The notes beneath the pieces were generated by a model, which did not search any database, was not told the DNA's origin, and worked only from the letters and a program-made list of their open reading frames with translations. The position numbers were made by a program, and so were the translations under genes. DNA of 64,000 bases from Albidovulum sp. (GTDB lineage Bacteria; Pseudomonadota; Alphaproteobacteria; Rhodobacterales; Rhodobacteraceae): positions 399,001 to 463,000 of the forward strand of contig JACKKB010000002.1 of assembly GCA_020637635.1 (NCBI GenBank), read 5' to 3'. Shown here one piece after another: positions 57,056 through 64,000 of this stretch (its first letter is position 1; the number at the start of each line of letters is the position of its first letter).

Positions 57056-57627
57056 CAGAGCGCCTCCACGACGGTCGAGCGAGGCAAGCCGGCGACGGCG
57101 GTGCCGACGGTGAGGAAGCAGTCGAAGCCGAGCGGGAAGCGGCTCCGGTTCTGCCGGAAGGCCGCGACGTCGGGCAGGCGCGCCGCTGCCGTGGCCTCGA
57201 TGCCGGGGCCGGTCAGCCGCGCATTCGCCGGGTTCAGCGCCGCCATCTCGACGATGAGGGTCGCGGCGCGGTCGGGGTAGTCGGGTGTGCCGGTGTCGAA
57301 GCGATCGCAGGGCTGCAACGCCTCCCAGGTGCCAAGCGCGAAGACCGCGGCCTCTGCCGCAACGAGCGGCGCGCCGCAGTGGAACGCGATCCAGCTGCGG
57401 ACCGCCGGCAGATCGTGCGAGGGCGCCAGAAAGAGCGGCGTCGCGTGGTCCACGAGCGTCAGGAGCAGCGTTCCCGCGGCGGTCGACAGCGGTGCCGGCG
57501 GGTTCGCCCCGGCAAGCTCTTGCACCCGCCCCGGCCGGGCGAGCGCCTGCAGGCAGGCGCGAAAGGCGCGGGCGGATTGCACAGCGGGCTCGCCGAAGCC
57601 GCCGGCAAGATGGCTTGCCGCTTCCAT
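57055..57627 (-). CDS. phnH: C-P lyase subunit PhnH
   Basis: PhnH is a core-complex subunit with a PLP-transferase-like fold but no cofactor. The 190-residue protein has FGEPAVQSARAFRACLQALARPGRVQEL at the front, TLLLTLVDHATPLFLAP, and ends FPLGFDCFLTVGTAVAGLPRS. These match the family. It is joined to phnG and phnI by one-base TGATG overlaps. Confidence 0.94.
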   Translation of the reverse strand: MEAASHLAGGFGEPAVQSARAFRACLQALARPGRVQELAGANPPAPLSTAAGTLLLTLVDHATPLFLAPSHDLPAVRSWIAFHCGAPLVAAEAAVFALGTWEALQPCDRFDTGTPDYPDRAATLIVEMAALNPANARLTGPGIEATAAARLPDVAAFRQNRSRFPLGFDCFLTVGTAVAGLPRSTVVEAL

Positions 57628-58073
57628 CAGCCTTCCCCGCGCACGAGCGTGAAGAACTCCACCCGGGTCGCGGCCGCCTTTTCGGCGCGCATGCGGCGCC
57701 GCGCGCCTTCCTCGACGCGCAGCGGCGTCAGCACCTCGGCGTCGATCCGCGCCGCATCGGGCCCCTGCATCAGGGCGTCGACGAGTGCCGCGCGCGTCGC
57801 GTGGTCGCGGTCGCGACCCTGCACATGGGCATGCCCTGCCCGACCGTCGGCGAGCCTGAGCGCACAGCGCGTCACCGTCATCTCGCCGAGGTTGAACGGC
57901 GCACCCGTCGCCCCGATCCGCCCGCGGACCATGACCGCGCCGATCTCTGGCGGGCGCAGCCAGTCATGGGGCGGCAGATCGGGCAGGAGCGCCGCAAGGC
58001 GCGCCGGCCGCGCGCGTGCAAGCAGGCCCATCCAGGCCTGGCGCGCGCCCTGATCCCCGATCTCGCCCGACAT
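57627..58073 (-). CDS. phnG: C-P lyase subunit PhnG
   Basis: The first gene of the phn operon, 148 residues. PhnG pattern elements are RQAWMGLLARARPARLAAL, RPPEIGAVMVRGRIGATGAPFNLGEMTVTRCALRL and GHAHVQGRDRDHATRAALVDAL. It works in the phosphonate-ribose condensing complex. It is divergent from phnF across 75 bases containing a likely operator, and its stop overlaps the phnH start. Confidence 0.94.
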   Translation of the reverse strand: MSGEIGDQGARQAWMGLLARARPARLAALLPDLPPHDWLRPPEIGAVMVRGRIGATGAPFNLGEMTVTRCALRLADGRAGHAHVQGRDRDHATRAALVDALMQGPDAARIDAEVLTPLRVEEGARRRMRAEKAAATRVEFFTLVRGEG

Positions 58074-58094
58074 CTTGTGAATCCGTCCAGGTTT

Positions 58095-58110
58095 CTATAC
58101 AACTAGACAA
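58095..58110. promoter_or_regulatory. Candidate PhnF operator in the phnF-phnG region
   Basis: CTATACAA (58095-58102) is followed at once by CTAGACAA (58103-58110), a direct repeat with one mismatch, in an AT-rich island 22 bases before phnG and 39 before phnF. The same bases contain an inverted TCTA...TAGA (58094-58107). Its position fits a repressor site overlapping both promoters. Confidence 0.5.
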
Positions 58111-58148
58111 ATACTGCAACGACTCCCGACGACACAAGTGAAAGTTCC

Positions 58149-58859
58149 ATGACGCGCCGCAACCCCGTCTGGCAGGCGATCGCGGCGATGCTACGTGCGG
58201 AAATTGCCGAGGGGCTCTACCCGCCGGGCAACCGGCTGCCGACCGAGGCCGCGCTCTCGGCCCGGTTCGGTGTCAACCGGCACACGGTGCGCCGGGCGCT
58301 GGCCGAGCTTTCCGGCGCCGGCCTTGTGGTCGCTCGGCGCGGATCGGGGGTCTACGTGGCCGCGGCGCCGCCGGCCGACTACGCGATCGGGCGGCGGGTG
58401 CGGTTTCACCAGAACGTCGCCGCCACCGGACGCGCGCCCTCGCGCGAGATCATCCGGATCGAGACGCGGGCGGCCAGCGCGGCCGAACGCGCCGCGCTCG
58501 GCGTGTCGCGGGTCCATGTGTTCGAGGGTATCTCCTATGGCGATGCGCTGCCTCTCTGCCAGTTCCGCTCGGTCTTTCCGGCCGAGCGGTTTCCCGGCCT
58601 GCCGGAGGCTCTGGCACGGCTGCGCTCGGTCACGGCGGCCCTCGCCGAACAGGGGCTGGCTGACTATACCCGCGCCTCGACCCGGGTCACCGCCAAGATC
58701 GCCCGCGGGCCGCGCGCGGGCCTGCTGAAGATCGCGGAGGGGGCGCCGATCCTGCGCACCGAGGCCGTCAACCGCGACCCCGAAGGCAATCCGGTCGAAT
58801 TCGGCATCAGCTGGTTCGCAGGCGACCGGGTTGCGCTGACAGTGGCGCCCGAGGGCTGA
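58149..58859 (+). CDS. phnF: GntR/HutC-family phosphonate regulator PhnF
   Basis: The 236-residue regulator has a winged helix (VWQAIAAMLRAEIAEGLYPPGNRLPTEAALSARFGVNRHTVRRALAELSGAGLVVARRGSGVYV) and a UTRA ligand domain (RRVRFHQNVAATGRAPSREI, LCQFRSVFPAERFPGL, TRASTRVTAKIARGPRAGLLKI). This is the PhnF type of GntR protein. It is divergent from phnG, as in many C-P lyase loci, and probably represses the operon until a phosphonate-related ligand binds. Confidence 0.93.
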   Translation: MTRRNPVWQAIAAMLRAEIAEGLYPPGNRLPTEAALSARFGVNRHTVRRALAELSGAGLVVARRGSGVYVAAAPPADYAIGRRVRFHQNVAATGRAPSREIIRIETRAASAAERAALGVSRVHVFEGISYGDALPLCQFRSVFPAERFPGLPEALARLRSVTAALAEQGLADYTRASTRVTAKIARGPRAGLLKIAEGAPILRTEAVNRDPEGNPVEFGISWFAGDRVALTVAPEG

Positions 58860-58869
58860 GGCCAGACAC

Positions 58870-58883
58870 GGCCGGGCCCGGCC
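58870..58883. terminator. GC palindrome between convergent phnF and the dimethylformamidase-like gene
   Basis: GGCCGGGCCCGGCC is a perfect 14-base palindrome between the phnF stop at 58859 and the leftward gene stop at 58887. It could fold in either transcript, but it has almost no loop and no U tract, so a terminator role is only possible. Confidence 0.35.
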
Positions 58884-58886
58884 GCC

Positions 58887-60467
58887 TCAGGCCCAGTCTC
58901 CGGTGAGGATGCGGCGCGTCACCTGCTCGACCGGGCCGTCGCCCGCGATGAGCCCCGCCACCCATTCGCAGGAGCCGGCGTTGAAGACGGCGCCCCTGCC
59001 CCGGCGATACTCGGCCATGCAGCCGTTGCCGCGGGCGGCGCGCCCCATCGTCTCGGCGTTGACCGCTCCATAGACGTTCAGCGCCACCTCCTCGGCGTCG
59101 AAACTGCCGATGAACGGATCGGCGTCGTCGGGTCCCGTGGCGTGCGAGAGCGTCGTTGCCGGCGCCATGCCGACGATGGTGAGATCGCCCGCCAGACCGG
59201 CGCCCGGGGCGGCGAAAGGCAGGCCCCCGGTCATCGTGTAGTCGATGCCGTCGACCTCGTAGCCGAAGATGCGACTGTCGCGGCCGAGCACGTCGCCGTA
59301 GCCGAGCCCGCTGCCGGCGACGCTCCAGTGCCCGGGACGGTAGAGCGTGAAGCCGCCGCTGCCATGCGCGGCGCATCGGCTCCAGCCGGCATAGACGCCC
59401 ATCGTGCCGGTCAGCCCCATGCTGGCGGCACCGGGTCGGCCGGTCGCGGGATTGTCCCAGTAGCTGGTGAGCCGGCGCGGATCCTGCGTCGGGTCTTCGG
59501 CCGGCGCACGGTACTTGTAGCAGGTCTGGGTGGCGAGATCGGCCGAAAGCCGGGTCTGCCAGAAGAAGTTGCCTGCGAACCGCGCCAGATGTCCGCCGCG
59601 GTCAATCCAGGCATCGAGATGGTCGCGCATCTCCCAGGTCCAGTATTCGTCGTGGCCGGCGATGAGCATTCGCGCGTAGCCCTCCGCCAGCCCGGGGTCG
59701 CGGTGCAGGTCGTGCTGGGTGGCGAAATCGAGCGCGATTCCCTGATCCTCGCACCAGAGCGCGAAGGGTCTCTCGAAGGCGGCCCAGCCGGACGAGGCGT
59801 ATTTCTTGGAGATGCCATTGGCGCGGGCAAAGGTCATGTGCGGATAATCCGGCGGGCGGCCGGGAGGAGTGGCATGGGGGATGCGCGGGGCATCCGCGGG
59901 CCAGCGCGTGAAGCCCCTTGCCCAGGGCCGGTGCAACGAGACCTCGGGCGCGAAGTCGCGGCCCTCGGGGCCGGTCAGGCCCTGATAATGGTTCGACCCG
60001 CCCCAGTCGTTGTAGGCGCACCAGGTCCCCGTCGCGAGGAGCATGAGGATCCGCGCCGAGGGGCGCGCCGCGCGCAGGACGAAGATGCCGTCGCTGGCGT
60101 GGCCGGGCACCGTCAGGCGAAAGGTGTAAACGCCGCTCGGCCAGTCGCCGGGCAGCGTCACGGCAAAGCGCTCGGGCCAGTCGCAGCCGGTCACCGAACA
60201 GTCCGCCGGGGTCTCGGCAAAGCCGCAGGGGATTTCGGTTTCGAGAACCGGCACCGGATGGCGCCCGTCGCGACGGATCACGAGCCGCGCGGTGCTTGCG
60301 TTCGAGATCGCGTGAAGCGCAAGGCGCTCTCCGGGGGCGTAGGAAAGCCGGTCGGTATAGCCCCAGACCTGCGGCCGGCCCGGATCGTTCGAGGCGGTTT
60401 CGTAATAGTGTCCGGTGACGGCGTCGCCATCGTCATGGGGGGCAGAAACGAAGAAGCCACGGGTCAT
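58887..60467 (-). CDS. N,N-dimethylformamidase large-subunit-like protein
   Basis: The 526-residue protein resembles the catalytic large subunit of N,N-dimethylformamidase (DMFA2_C-type domain), an iron-dependent amide hydrolase. Visible family features are ARILMLLATGTWCAYNDWGGSNHYQGL, HMTFARANGISKKYASSGWAAFERPFALW, the DLHRDPGLAEGYARMLIAGHDEYWTWEMRDHLDAWIDRGGHLARFAGNFFWQTRL core and DSRIFGYEVDGIDYTMTGGLP. It lacks the long N-terminal domain of the Paracoccus enzyme. No small-subunit gene is adjacent. It is the last gene of an operon with an S9 peptidase and peptide-type ABC ATPases, so the substrate is more likely an imported amide or peptide than DMF. The ATG overlaps the peptidase stop. 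Confidence 0.8.
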   Translation of the reverse strand: MTRGFFVSAPHDDGDAVTGHYYETASNDPGRPQVWGYTDRLSYAPGERLALHAISNASTARLVIRRDGRHPVPVLETEIPCGFAETPADCSVTGCDWPERFAVTLPGDWPSGVYTFRLTVPGHASDGIFVLRAARPSARILMLLATGTWCAYNDWGGSNHYQGLTGPEGRDFAPEVSLHRPWARGFTRWPADAPRIPHATPPGRPPDYPHMTFARANGISKKYASSGWAAFERPFALWCEDQGIALDFATQHDLHRDPGLAEGYARMLIAGHDEYWTWEMRDHLDAWIDRGGHLARFAGNFFWQTRLSADLATQTCYKYRAPAEDPTQDPRRLTSYWDNPATGRPGAASMGLTGTMGVYAGWSRCAAHGSGGFTLYRPGHWSVAGSGLGYGDVLGRDSRIFGYEVDGIDYTMTGGLPFAAPGAGLAGDLTIVGMAPATTLSHATGPDDADPFIGSFDAEEVALNVYGAVNAETMGRAARGNGCMAEYRRGRGAVFNAGSCEWVAGLIAGDGPVEQVTRRILTGDWA

Positions 60468-62275
60468 GGCCGCATCCCCGCGGCGAAGGCGCGGGTGAGG
60501 AAGTCGAGGCTCGCGTCGAGATAGGCCTCGACATTCGAGCGGCGAAAGACGCCGTGGCCTTCGTCCTCGAAGAGCAGCAGCTCGTGGGGGATGCCGGCCG
60601 CCGTCAGGTCGCGGACCGCCGCATGGGTGTTCTCCGGGCCGACGTTGGAATCGGCGAGCCCGTGCACGATCATCACGTGGCCGCGAATGCGGTCGATGAA
60701 GTTGCCGGGCGAGGCGTTGGCGTATTTCTCCGGCACGGCCTCGGGTGCGCCGCCCATCATCTCTTCGCTGTAGGCGCGGCCCCAGGGCATCTCTGTCGCG
60801 TCATAGTCGATGTCGAGCCGGTACATGCCGCACATCGGGATCGCCGCCGTCACCAGGTCGGCGTGGCGCGTGATCGCGACCCAGCTTGAGAAGCCGCCGT
60901 AGGAATTGCCGGCGACGGCCACCGGGCCGGGGATGCCCCGGGCCAGCGCCGCCTCGATCCCGGCGCGGATGTCGGCCTGTTCGCGCCCGCCCCAGCCGTC
61001 CTGCTTCACCGCCTCGCGGTGGTCGTGGCCAAAGCCGGTGGAGCCGCGGTAGTTCGGGTCGAGAACCGCGAAACCGGACTGGACCCAGAAGCCGATCTTG
61101 GGGTTCACCCAATCCTCGGAGTGCCATGTGGGACCGCCGTGGACATAGCAGATCAGCCCCTTGGGCCGGCCCGCGGGACGGTAGAGCCAGCCCTGCATGG
61201 GCCGGCCGTCATCGGCCTGCCAGCGGAAATCCTCGGGGCGCACATGGCGGCGGGCGGGCTCGGCCGGCGCGGCGACGAGGGTCTCGGTGCGCCCGTCGGG
61301 AAGGACCCGGTGCAGTTCGTGCGGAGCGTCGGCATCGTAGGCCTCGGCCAGCCAGCCGCCATCGGGTAGCGCGGCAAGGGGAAGCAGCGTGCGCCGGCCC
61401 GACAGGTTCGGCAGCGCATGGTGGGTGCAGTCGGGGTCGAAGATCACGGCGCGGCTGTGCGGCGCCTCGTGCGTGATGCAGGCGAAGCTGCCGCCGGTTC
61501 CCGGCAGCACCTCGTGCGGGCAGAGCGCCGGCTCGCCCGCGCGCCAATCGACGCGACCCGTCGCGATATCGAGCACGCCGATCCGGTCGCGCCCCTCGTG
61601 ATCGGCGACGACGGCGATCCGGTCTTCGTCGAGCCAGTCGCCGCGCAGGTGGTTTCTCGGCCCGAGGTTGAGCACCTCGCGCAGGTCGGTGCCGTCGTCG
61701 TTCAGCACCCAGAGCTGGCTGCCGCCCGGCGCATGGTCGTGCCGCGTCCAGAGCCAGCGCCGGCGCGAGGGCGAGGGCAGCGGCCCGCTCTCGAAGGGCG
61801 AGGCGGCGCGGGCGAGACAGGTGATCCCGCCCCCGGAGAGCTCCAGACGCCAGAGGCCGACGCCCTGGAAGACCTCGCCGGTCAGGGGGTCGAGGTCCGA
61901 GGCGAAGACGACCGCGGCTTCGTCGGCCGTGAAACGCCCGCCGAAGATGTAGTGTGAGCGCTGGGTCGGCGTCAGTTGCCGCAGGCTGCCGTCGCGGCGG
62001 TCGAGCAGCAGCAGGTGATCGTGTTCGCAGGCATGTTCCGACTGCGCGAGGATGAGCCGCATCCCGTCGAGGCTCACATCGCGGATCAGGAAGTGATCCT
62101 GTCCGCGGGTGAGCCGTTCGGGCCGGCCCGAGCCATCGGTCGGGACGCACCAGACCTCTTCGGTCTCGGTGACGCCGGCCCAGCACCAGAAGGCCCAGCG
62201 GCCGTCGCCGCTGGCATGGACATGGCTGATCTGGGGCAGTGCCGCCCAGAGCCGGGCGAGAGGAGACGCGGTCAT
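60464..62275 (-). CDS. S9-family prolyl-oligopeptidase-like serine peptidase
   Basis: The 603-residue protein has an N-terminal beta-propeller-like region (about 1-340, WD-like repeats such as HYIFGGRFTADEAAVVFASD) and a C-terminal alpha/beta hydrolase. The nucleophile Ser is in VAVAGNSYGGFSSWVAI, the oxyanion region in LICYVHGGPTWHSEDWVNP, the Asp near MIVHGLADSNVGPENT and the His in LFEDEGHGVFRRSN. There is no signal peptide, so it should act in the cytoplasm on imported short peptides or acyl amino acids. The ATG at 62273-62275 overlaps the ABC ATPase stop. Confidence 0.9.
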   Translation of the reverse strand: MTASPLARLWAALPQISHVHASGDGRWAFWCWAGVTETEEVWCVPTDGSGRPERLTRGQDHFLIRDVSLDGMRLILAQSEHACEHDHLLLLDRRDGSLRQLTPTQRSHYIFGGRFTADEAAVVFASDLDPLTGEVFQGVGLWRLELSGGGITCLARAASPFESGPLPSPSRRRWLWTRHDHAPGGSQLWVLNDDGTDLREVLNLGPRNHLRGDWLDEDRIAVVADHEGRDRIGVLDIATGRVDWRAGEPALCPHEVLPGTGGSFACITHEAPHSRAVIFDPDCTHHALPNLSGRRTLLPLAALPDGGWLAEAYDADAPHELHRVLPDGRTETLVAAPAEPARRHVRPEDFRWQADDGRPMQGWLYRPAGRPKGLICYVHGGPTWHSEDWVNPKIGFWVQSGFAVLDPNYRGSTGFGHDHREAVKQDGWGGREQADIRAGIEAALARGIPGPVAVAGNSYGGFSSWVAITRHADLVTAAIPMCGMYRLDIDYDATEMPWGRAYSEEMMGGAPEAVPEKYANASPGNFIDRIRGHVMIVHGLADSNVGPENTHAAVRDLTAAGIPHELLLFEDEGHGVFRRSNVEAYLDASLDFLTRAFAAGMRP

Positions 62276-63252
62276 GAGGTGCCTTCGATGAAATGGCAGG
62301 CAGCGCTGCGGCCGCCCTGCAGGGGCCGCAGCGCGGGTCGTTCGCCATGGCAGCGCGGCTCGGCGCGCGGGCAGCGGCTGGCAAAGACGCAGCCACTCGG
62401 CGGGGTCAGGACCGAGGGCACCTCGCCGGCAATGGCGGTGCCGCGGCGCGCGCGTTCGCGATGCGGATCGGGTTCCGGAACCGCCGCCATCAGCGCCTGC
62501 GAATAGGGGTGCAGGGGGGCGGCGAAGAATGCGCCGCGCGGGGCCTTCTCCACGACCCGGCCGAGGCACATCACCATGACCTCATGCGCCATCTGCCGGA
62601 CCACGGCGAGGTTGTGCGAGATGAAGACGAGCGCGAGGTCGAGCTGATCCTGCAGGTCCATGAGCAGGTTCACCACCTGCGCCTGGACCGAGACGTCGAG
62701 CGCCGAGACCGGCTCGTCGCAGATGACGAGCTTCGGATCGCCGACGAGCGCGCGCGCGATGCCCACGCGCTGCGCCTGACCGCCCGACAATTCGTGCGGA
62801 TAGCGGCCGGCGAAGTCAGATCCGAGGCCGACCTTTTCCAGCGCGGCGCGGCCGCGCTCCTCGCGGGCCCGGGCGCCGAGACCGGGCGCGAAGGTCGCGA
62901 GCGGGCGGGTGACCGAGGCCAGGACGGTCATGCGCGGGTCAAGCGCCGCGAGCGGGTCCTGGAAGATGATCTGGAACTCCGCCCGCTGCCGCCTGAGCGC
63001 GCGGGCCGGAACCGTGGCGAGATCGGTGCCGCGCCAGAGGACTTCGCCGCCGCTCGGCGGGTTGAGGCGCAGCAGGGCGCGCCCGAGCGTCGACTTGCCG
63101 CAGCCGCTTTCGCCGACGATGCCGAGCGTCCGGCCGGGGTCGAGATCGAAGGAGACGTCATGGACGATCGGCAACCGGCGCGGGCGCGCGAAAAGCCCCT
63201 CGCCCGGGATCAGGTAGCCGACATCGAGCCTGCGGACCTCAAGAAGCGGCAT
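62272..63252 (-). CDS. Oligopeptide/dipeptide-type ABC transporter ATPase (DppF/OppF-like)
   Basis: The 326-residue ATPase has Walker A (GIVGESGCGKSTLGRALLR), a Q-loop (FQIIFQDPLAALDPRMTV), signature (LSGGQAQRVGIARALVG), Walker B (LVICDEPVSALDVSVQAQ) and H-loop (FISHNLAVV). The C-terminal Opp/Dpp extension carries a Cys cluster (GCVFASRCPRAEPRC). It pairs with the DppD-like ATPase upstream. The permeases and binding protein must lie beyond the window. Ends overlap on both sides. Confidence 0.94.
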   Translation of the reverse strand: MPLLEVRRLDVGYLIPGEGLFARPRRLPIVHDVSFDLDPGRTLGIVGESGCGKSTLGRALLRLNPPSGGEVLWRGTDLATVPARALRRQRAEFQIIFQDPLAALDPRMTVLASVTRPLATFAPGLGARAREERGRAALEKVGLGSDFAGRYPHELSGGQAQRVGIARALVGDPKLVICDEPVSALDVSVQAQVVNLLMDLQDQLDLALVFISHNLAVVRQMAHEVMVMCLGRVVEKAPRGAFFAAPLHPYSQALMAAVPEPDPHRERARRGTAIAGEVPSVLTPPSGCVFASRCPRAEPRCHGERPALRPLQGGRSAACHFIEGTS

Positions 63253-64000
63253 CGGCGGCCTCCAGATGGCAGGCGATGCGGCGCGGCGGCCGGTCAACGA
63301 GCGCGGGTCGCTCGACGGTGCAGCGCGGCAGGCGCCTGTCGCAGCGCGGCGCGAAGGGGCAACCGGGCGCGGCGTCGGACCCCGGGCTTCCCGGGATCGT
63401 GCCGAGCCGCGGCGCCGTCTCGCCGCCGAGGCGCGGCATGGCCGCGAGCAGCCCCTGGGTGTAGGGGTGGCGCGGTTCGGCGAAGAGCGTATCCACATCC
63501 GCGGCCTCCATCACCTGGCCGCCATAAAGCACCATGACGCGGTCGCAGGCGCGGGCGACAACGCCCAGATCGTGGGTCACGAGGATCACCGCGGTGCCGC
63601 TGTCGCGCGCCAGTTCGGCGATGAGGTCGAGCACCTGCGCCTGGATCGTCACGTCGAGCGCCGTCGTCGGCTCGTCGGCGAGAAGGATGGCCGGCCGCAT
63701 CAGGAGCGCCATGGCGATCATCACCCGTTGCCGCATGCCGCCCGAGAACTGGTGCGGATAGGCGCGGGCGCGCGCGGCGGGATCGGGAATGCCGACCCGG
63801 TCGAGCATCGCCACGGCCTCTGCCCATGCCGAGCGCCGCGTCGCGCCGCGGTGCACGATGAGGCCCTCGGCCAGCTGGTCGCCGATCCGCATGAAGGGGT
63901 TCAGTGCCGTCATCGGATCCTGGAAGACGATCGAGATGTCGGAGCCCCGCACGCGGTCGAGCTCGCCCTCGGCGAGCCCGACGAGGTTGCGCCCGCCAAA
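63239..64000 (-). CDS. Oligopeptide/dipeptide-type ABC transporter ATPase (DppD/OppD-like), 5' end missing
   Basis: The frame is open through the right edge of the window, so the start and Walker A lie outside. The visible 253 residues begin FGGRNLVGLAEGELDRVRGS and contain the Q-loop (ISIVFQDPMTALNPFMRIGDQL), signature (FSGGMRQRVMIAMALLM), Walker B (ILLADEPTTALDVTIQAQ), H-loop (LVTHDLGVVA) and the C-terminal Cys motif (GCPFAPRCDRRLPRC). It overlaps the DppF-like gene by 14 bases. Confidence 0.94.
   Translation of the reverse strand, partial: FGGRNLVGLAEGELDRVRGSDISIVFQDPMTALNPFMRIGDQLAEGLIVHRGATRRSAWAEAVAMLDRVGIPDPAARARAYPHQFSGGMRQRVMIAMALLMRPAILLADEPTTALDVTIQAQVLDLIAELARDSGTAVILVTHDLGVVARACDRVMVLYGGQVMEAADVDTLFAEPRHPYTQGLLAAMPRLGGETAPRLGTIPGSPGSDAAPGCPFAPRCDRRLPRCTVERPALVDRPPRRIACHLEAADAAS

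Noticed and set aside
1..64000. Search for tRNA/rRNA genes, CRISPR arrays, prophage or intact insertion sequences
   Set aside because: No cloverleaf-like intergenic sequence, regular repeat-spacer pattern, integrase or complete transposase was seen; intergenic spaces are mostly too short.

Overview
The window is a GC-rich alphaproteobacterial chromosome segment. It most resembles the Rhodobacter/Paracoccus group (Rhodobacteraceae, also called Paracoccaceae). That placement rests on a Rhodobacter-type porin, CtrA-like TTAG-N7-TTAA sites in front of flagellar genes, an NAD-linked fdsGBA formate dehydrogenase, a C-P lyase operon carrying a DUF1045 gene, TRAP transporters, and strong G/C preference at third codon positions. 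No species is claimed. Genes are densely packed, with many ATGA, GTGA and TGATG overlaps. I found no rRNA, tRNA, CRISPR array or intact mobile element.

Layout. 1-6.4 kb: the end of an unknown gene, an OmpR-type response regulator, ribA, a YggS-like PLP protein that appears to lack a standard start codon, a TPR-sulfotransferase, and a porin. 6.5-18.1 kb: housekeeping genes: DUF3576 lipoprotein, leuS-lptE-holA, a glutathione S-transferase, a GAF protein, an MscS channel, a flavoprotein, adenine deaminase and rlmN. 18.1-24.1 kb: a flagellar block, motB-flgE-flgK-flgL-flgI, with CtrA-like boxes before motB and flgE. 24.2-25.0 kb: a secreted small protein and a PCu(A)C copper chaperone. 25.1-30.1 kb: a hydroxyproline catabolic operon (two proline-racemase-family proteins, a D-amino-acid dehydrogenase and a DapA-family deaminase) with a divergent GntR regulator. 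30.1-38.0 kb: an agmatinase-family enzyme, then the soluble NAD-dependent formate dehydrogenase genes (fdsG-fdsB-fdsA-fdhD-fdsD) and a LysR regulator. 38.0-41.7 kb: a patchy region with an IS3-type transposase relic, a beta-keto-acid cleavage enzyme, an acetyltransferase, a decayed histone-deacetylase-family gene and a GlxA-type AraC regulator. 41.7-49.9 kb: a TRAP transporter operon with a D-amino-acid dehydrogenase-like flavoprotein, a thiamine-diphosphate enzyme and a TSUP exporter, divergent from a GntR regulator and an Asp/Glu racemase. 49.9-58.9 kb: the C-P lyase (phn) locus, complete for phnFGHIJKLMN but rearranged. It contains an embedded corA, an inverted DUF1045 gene, and about 330 extra bases between phnI and phnJ. 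58.9-64 kb: a dimethylformamidase-like protein, an S9 peptidase and two peptide-type ABC ATPases, the last cut by the window end.

How the genes work together. The second half is mostly nutrient scavenging: hydroxyproline, formate, a carboxylate or amino acid taken up by TRAP, phosphonates, and peptide-like or amide compounds. Each module has its own regulator, and several have visible dyad operators in the divergent promoter region.

The least explained parts are the TRAP/ThDP/flavoprotein/racemase regulon, the dimethylformamidase-like operon, and the insertion inside the phn operon. All functional names here come from reading motifs and gene order. No database search was run.
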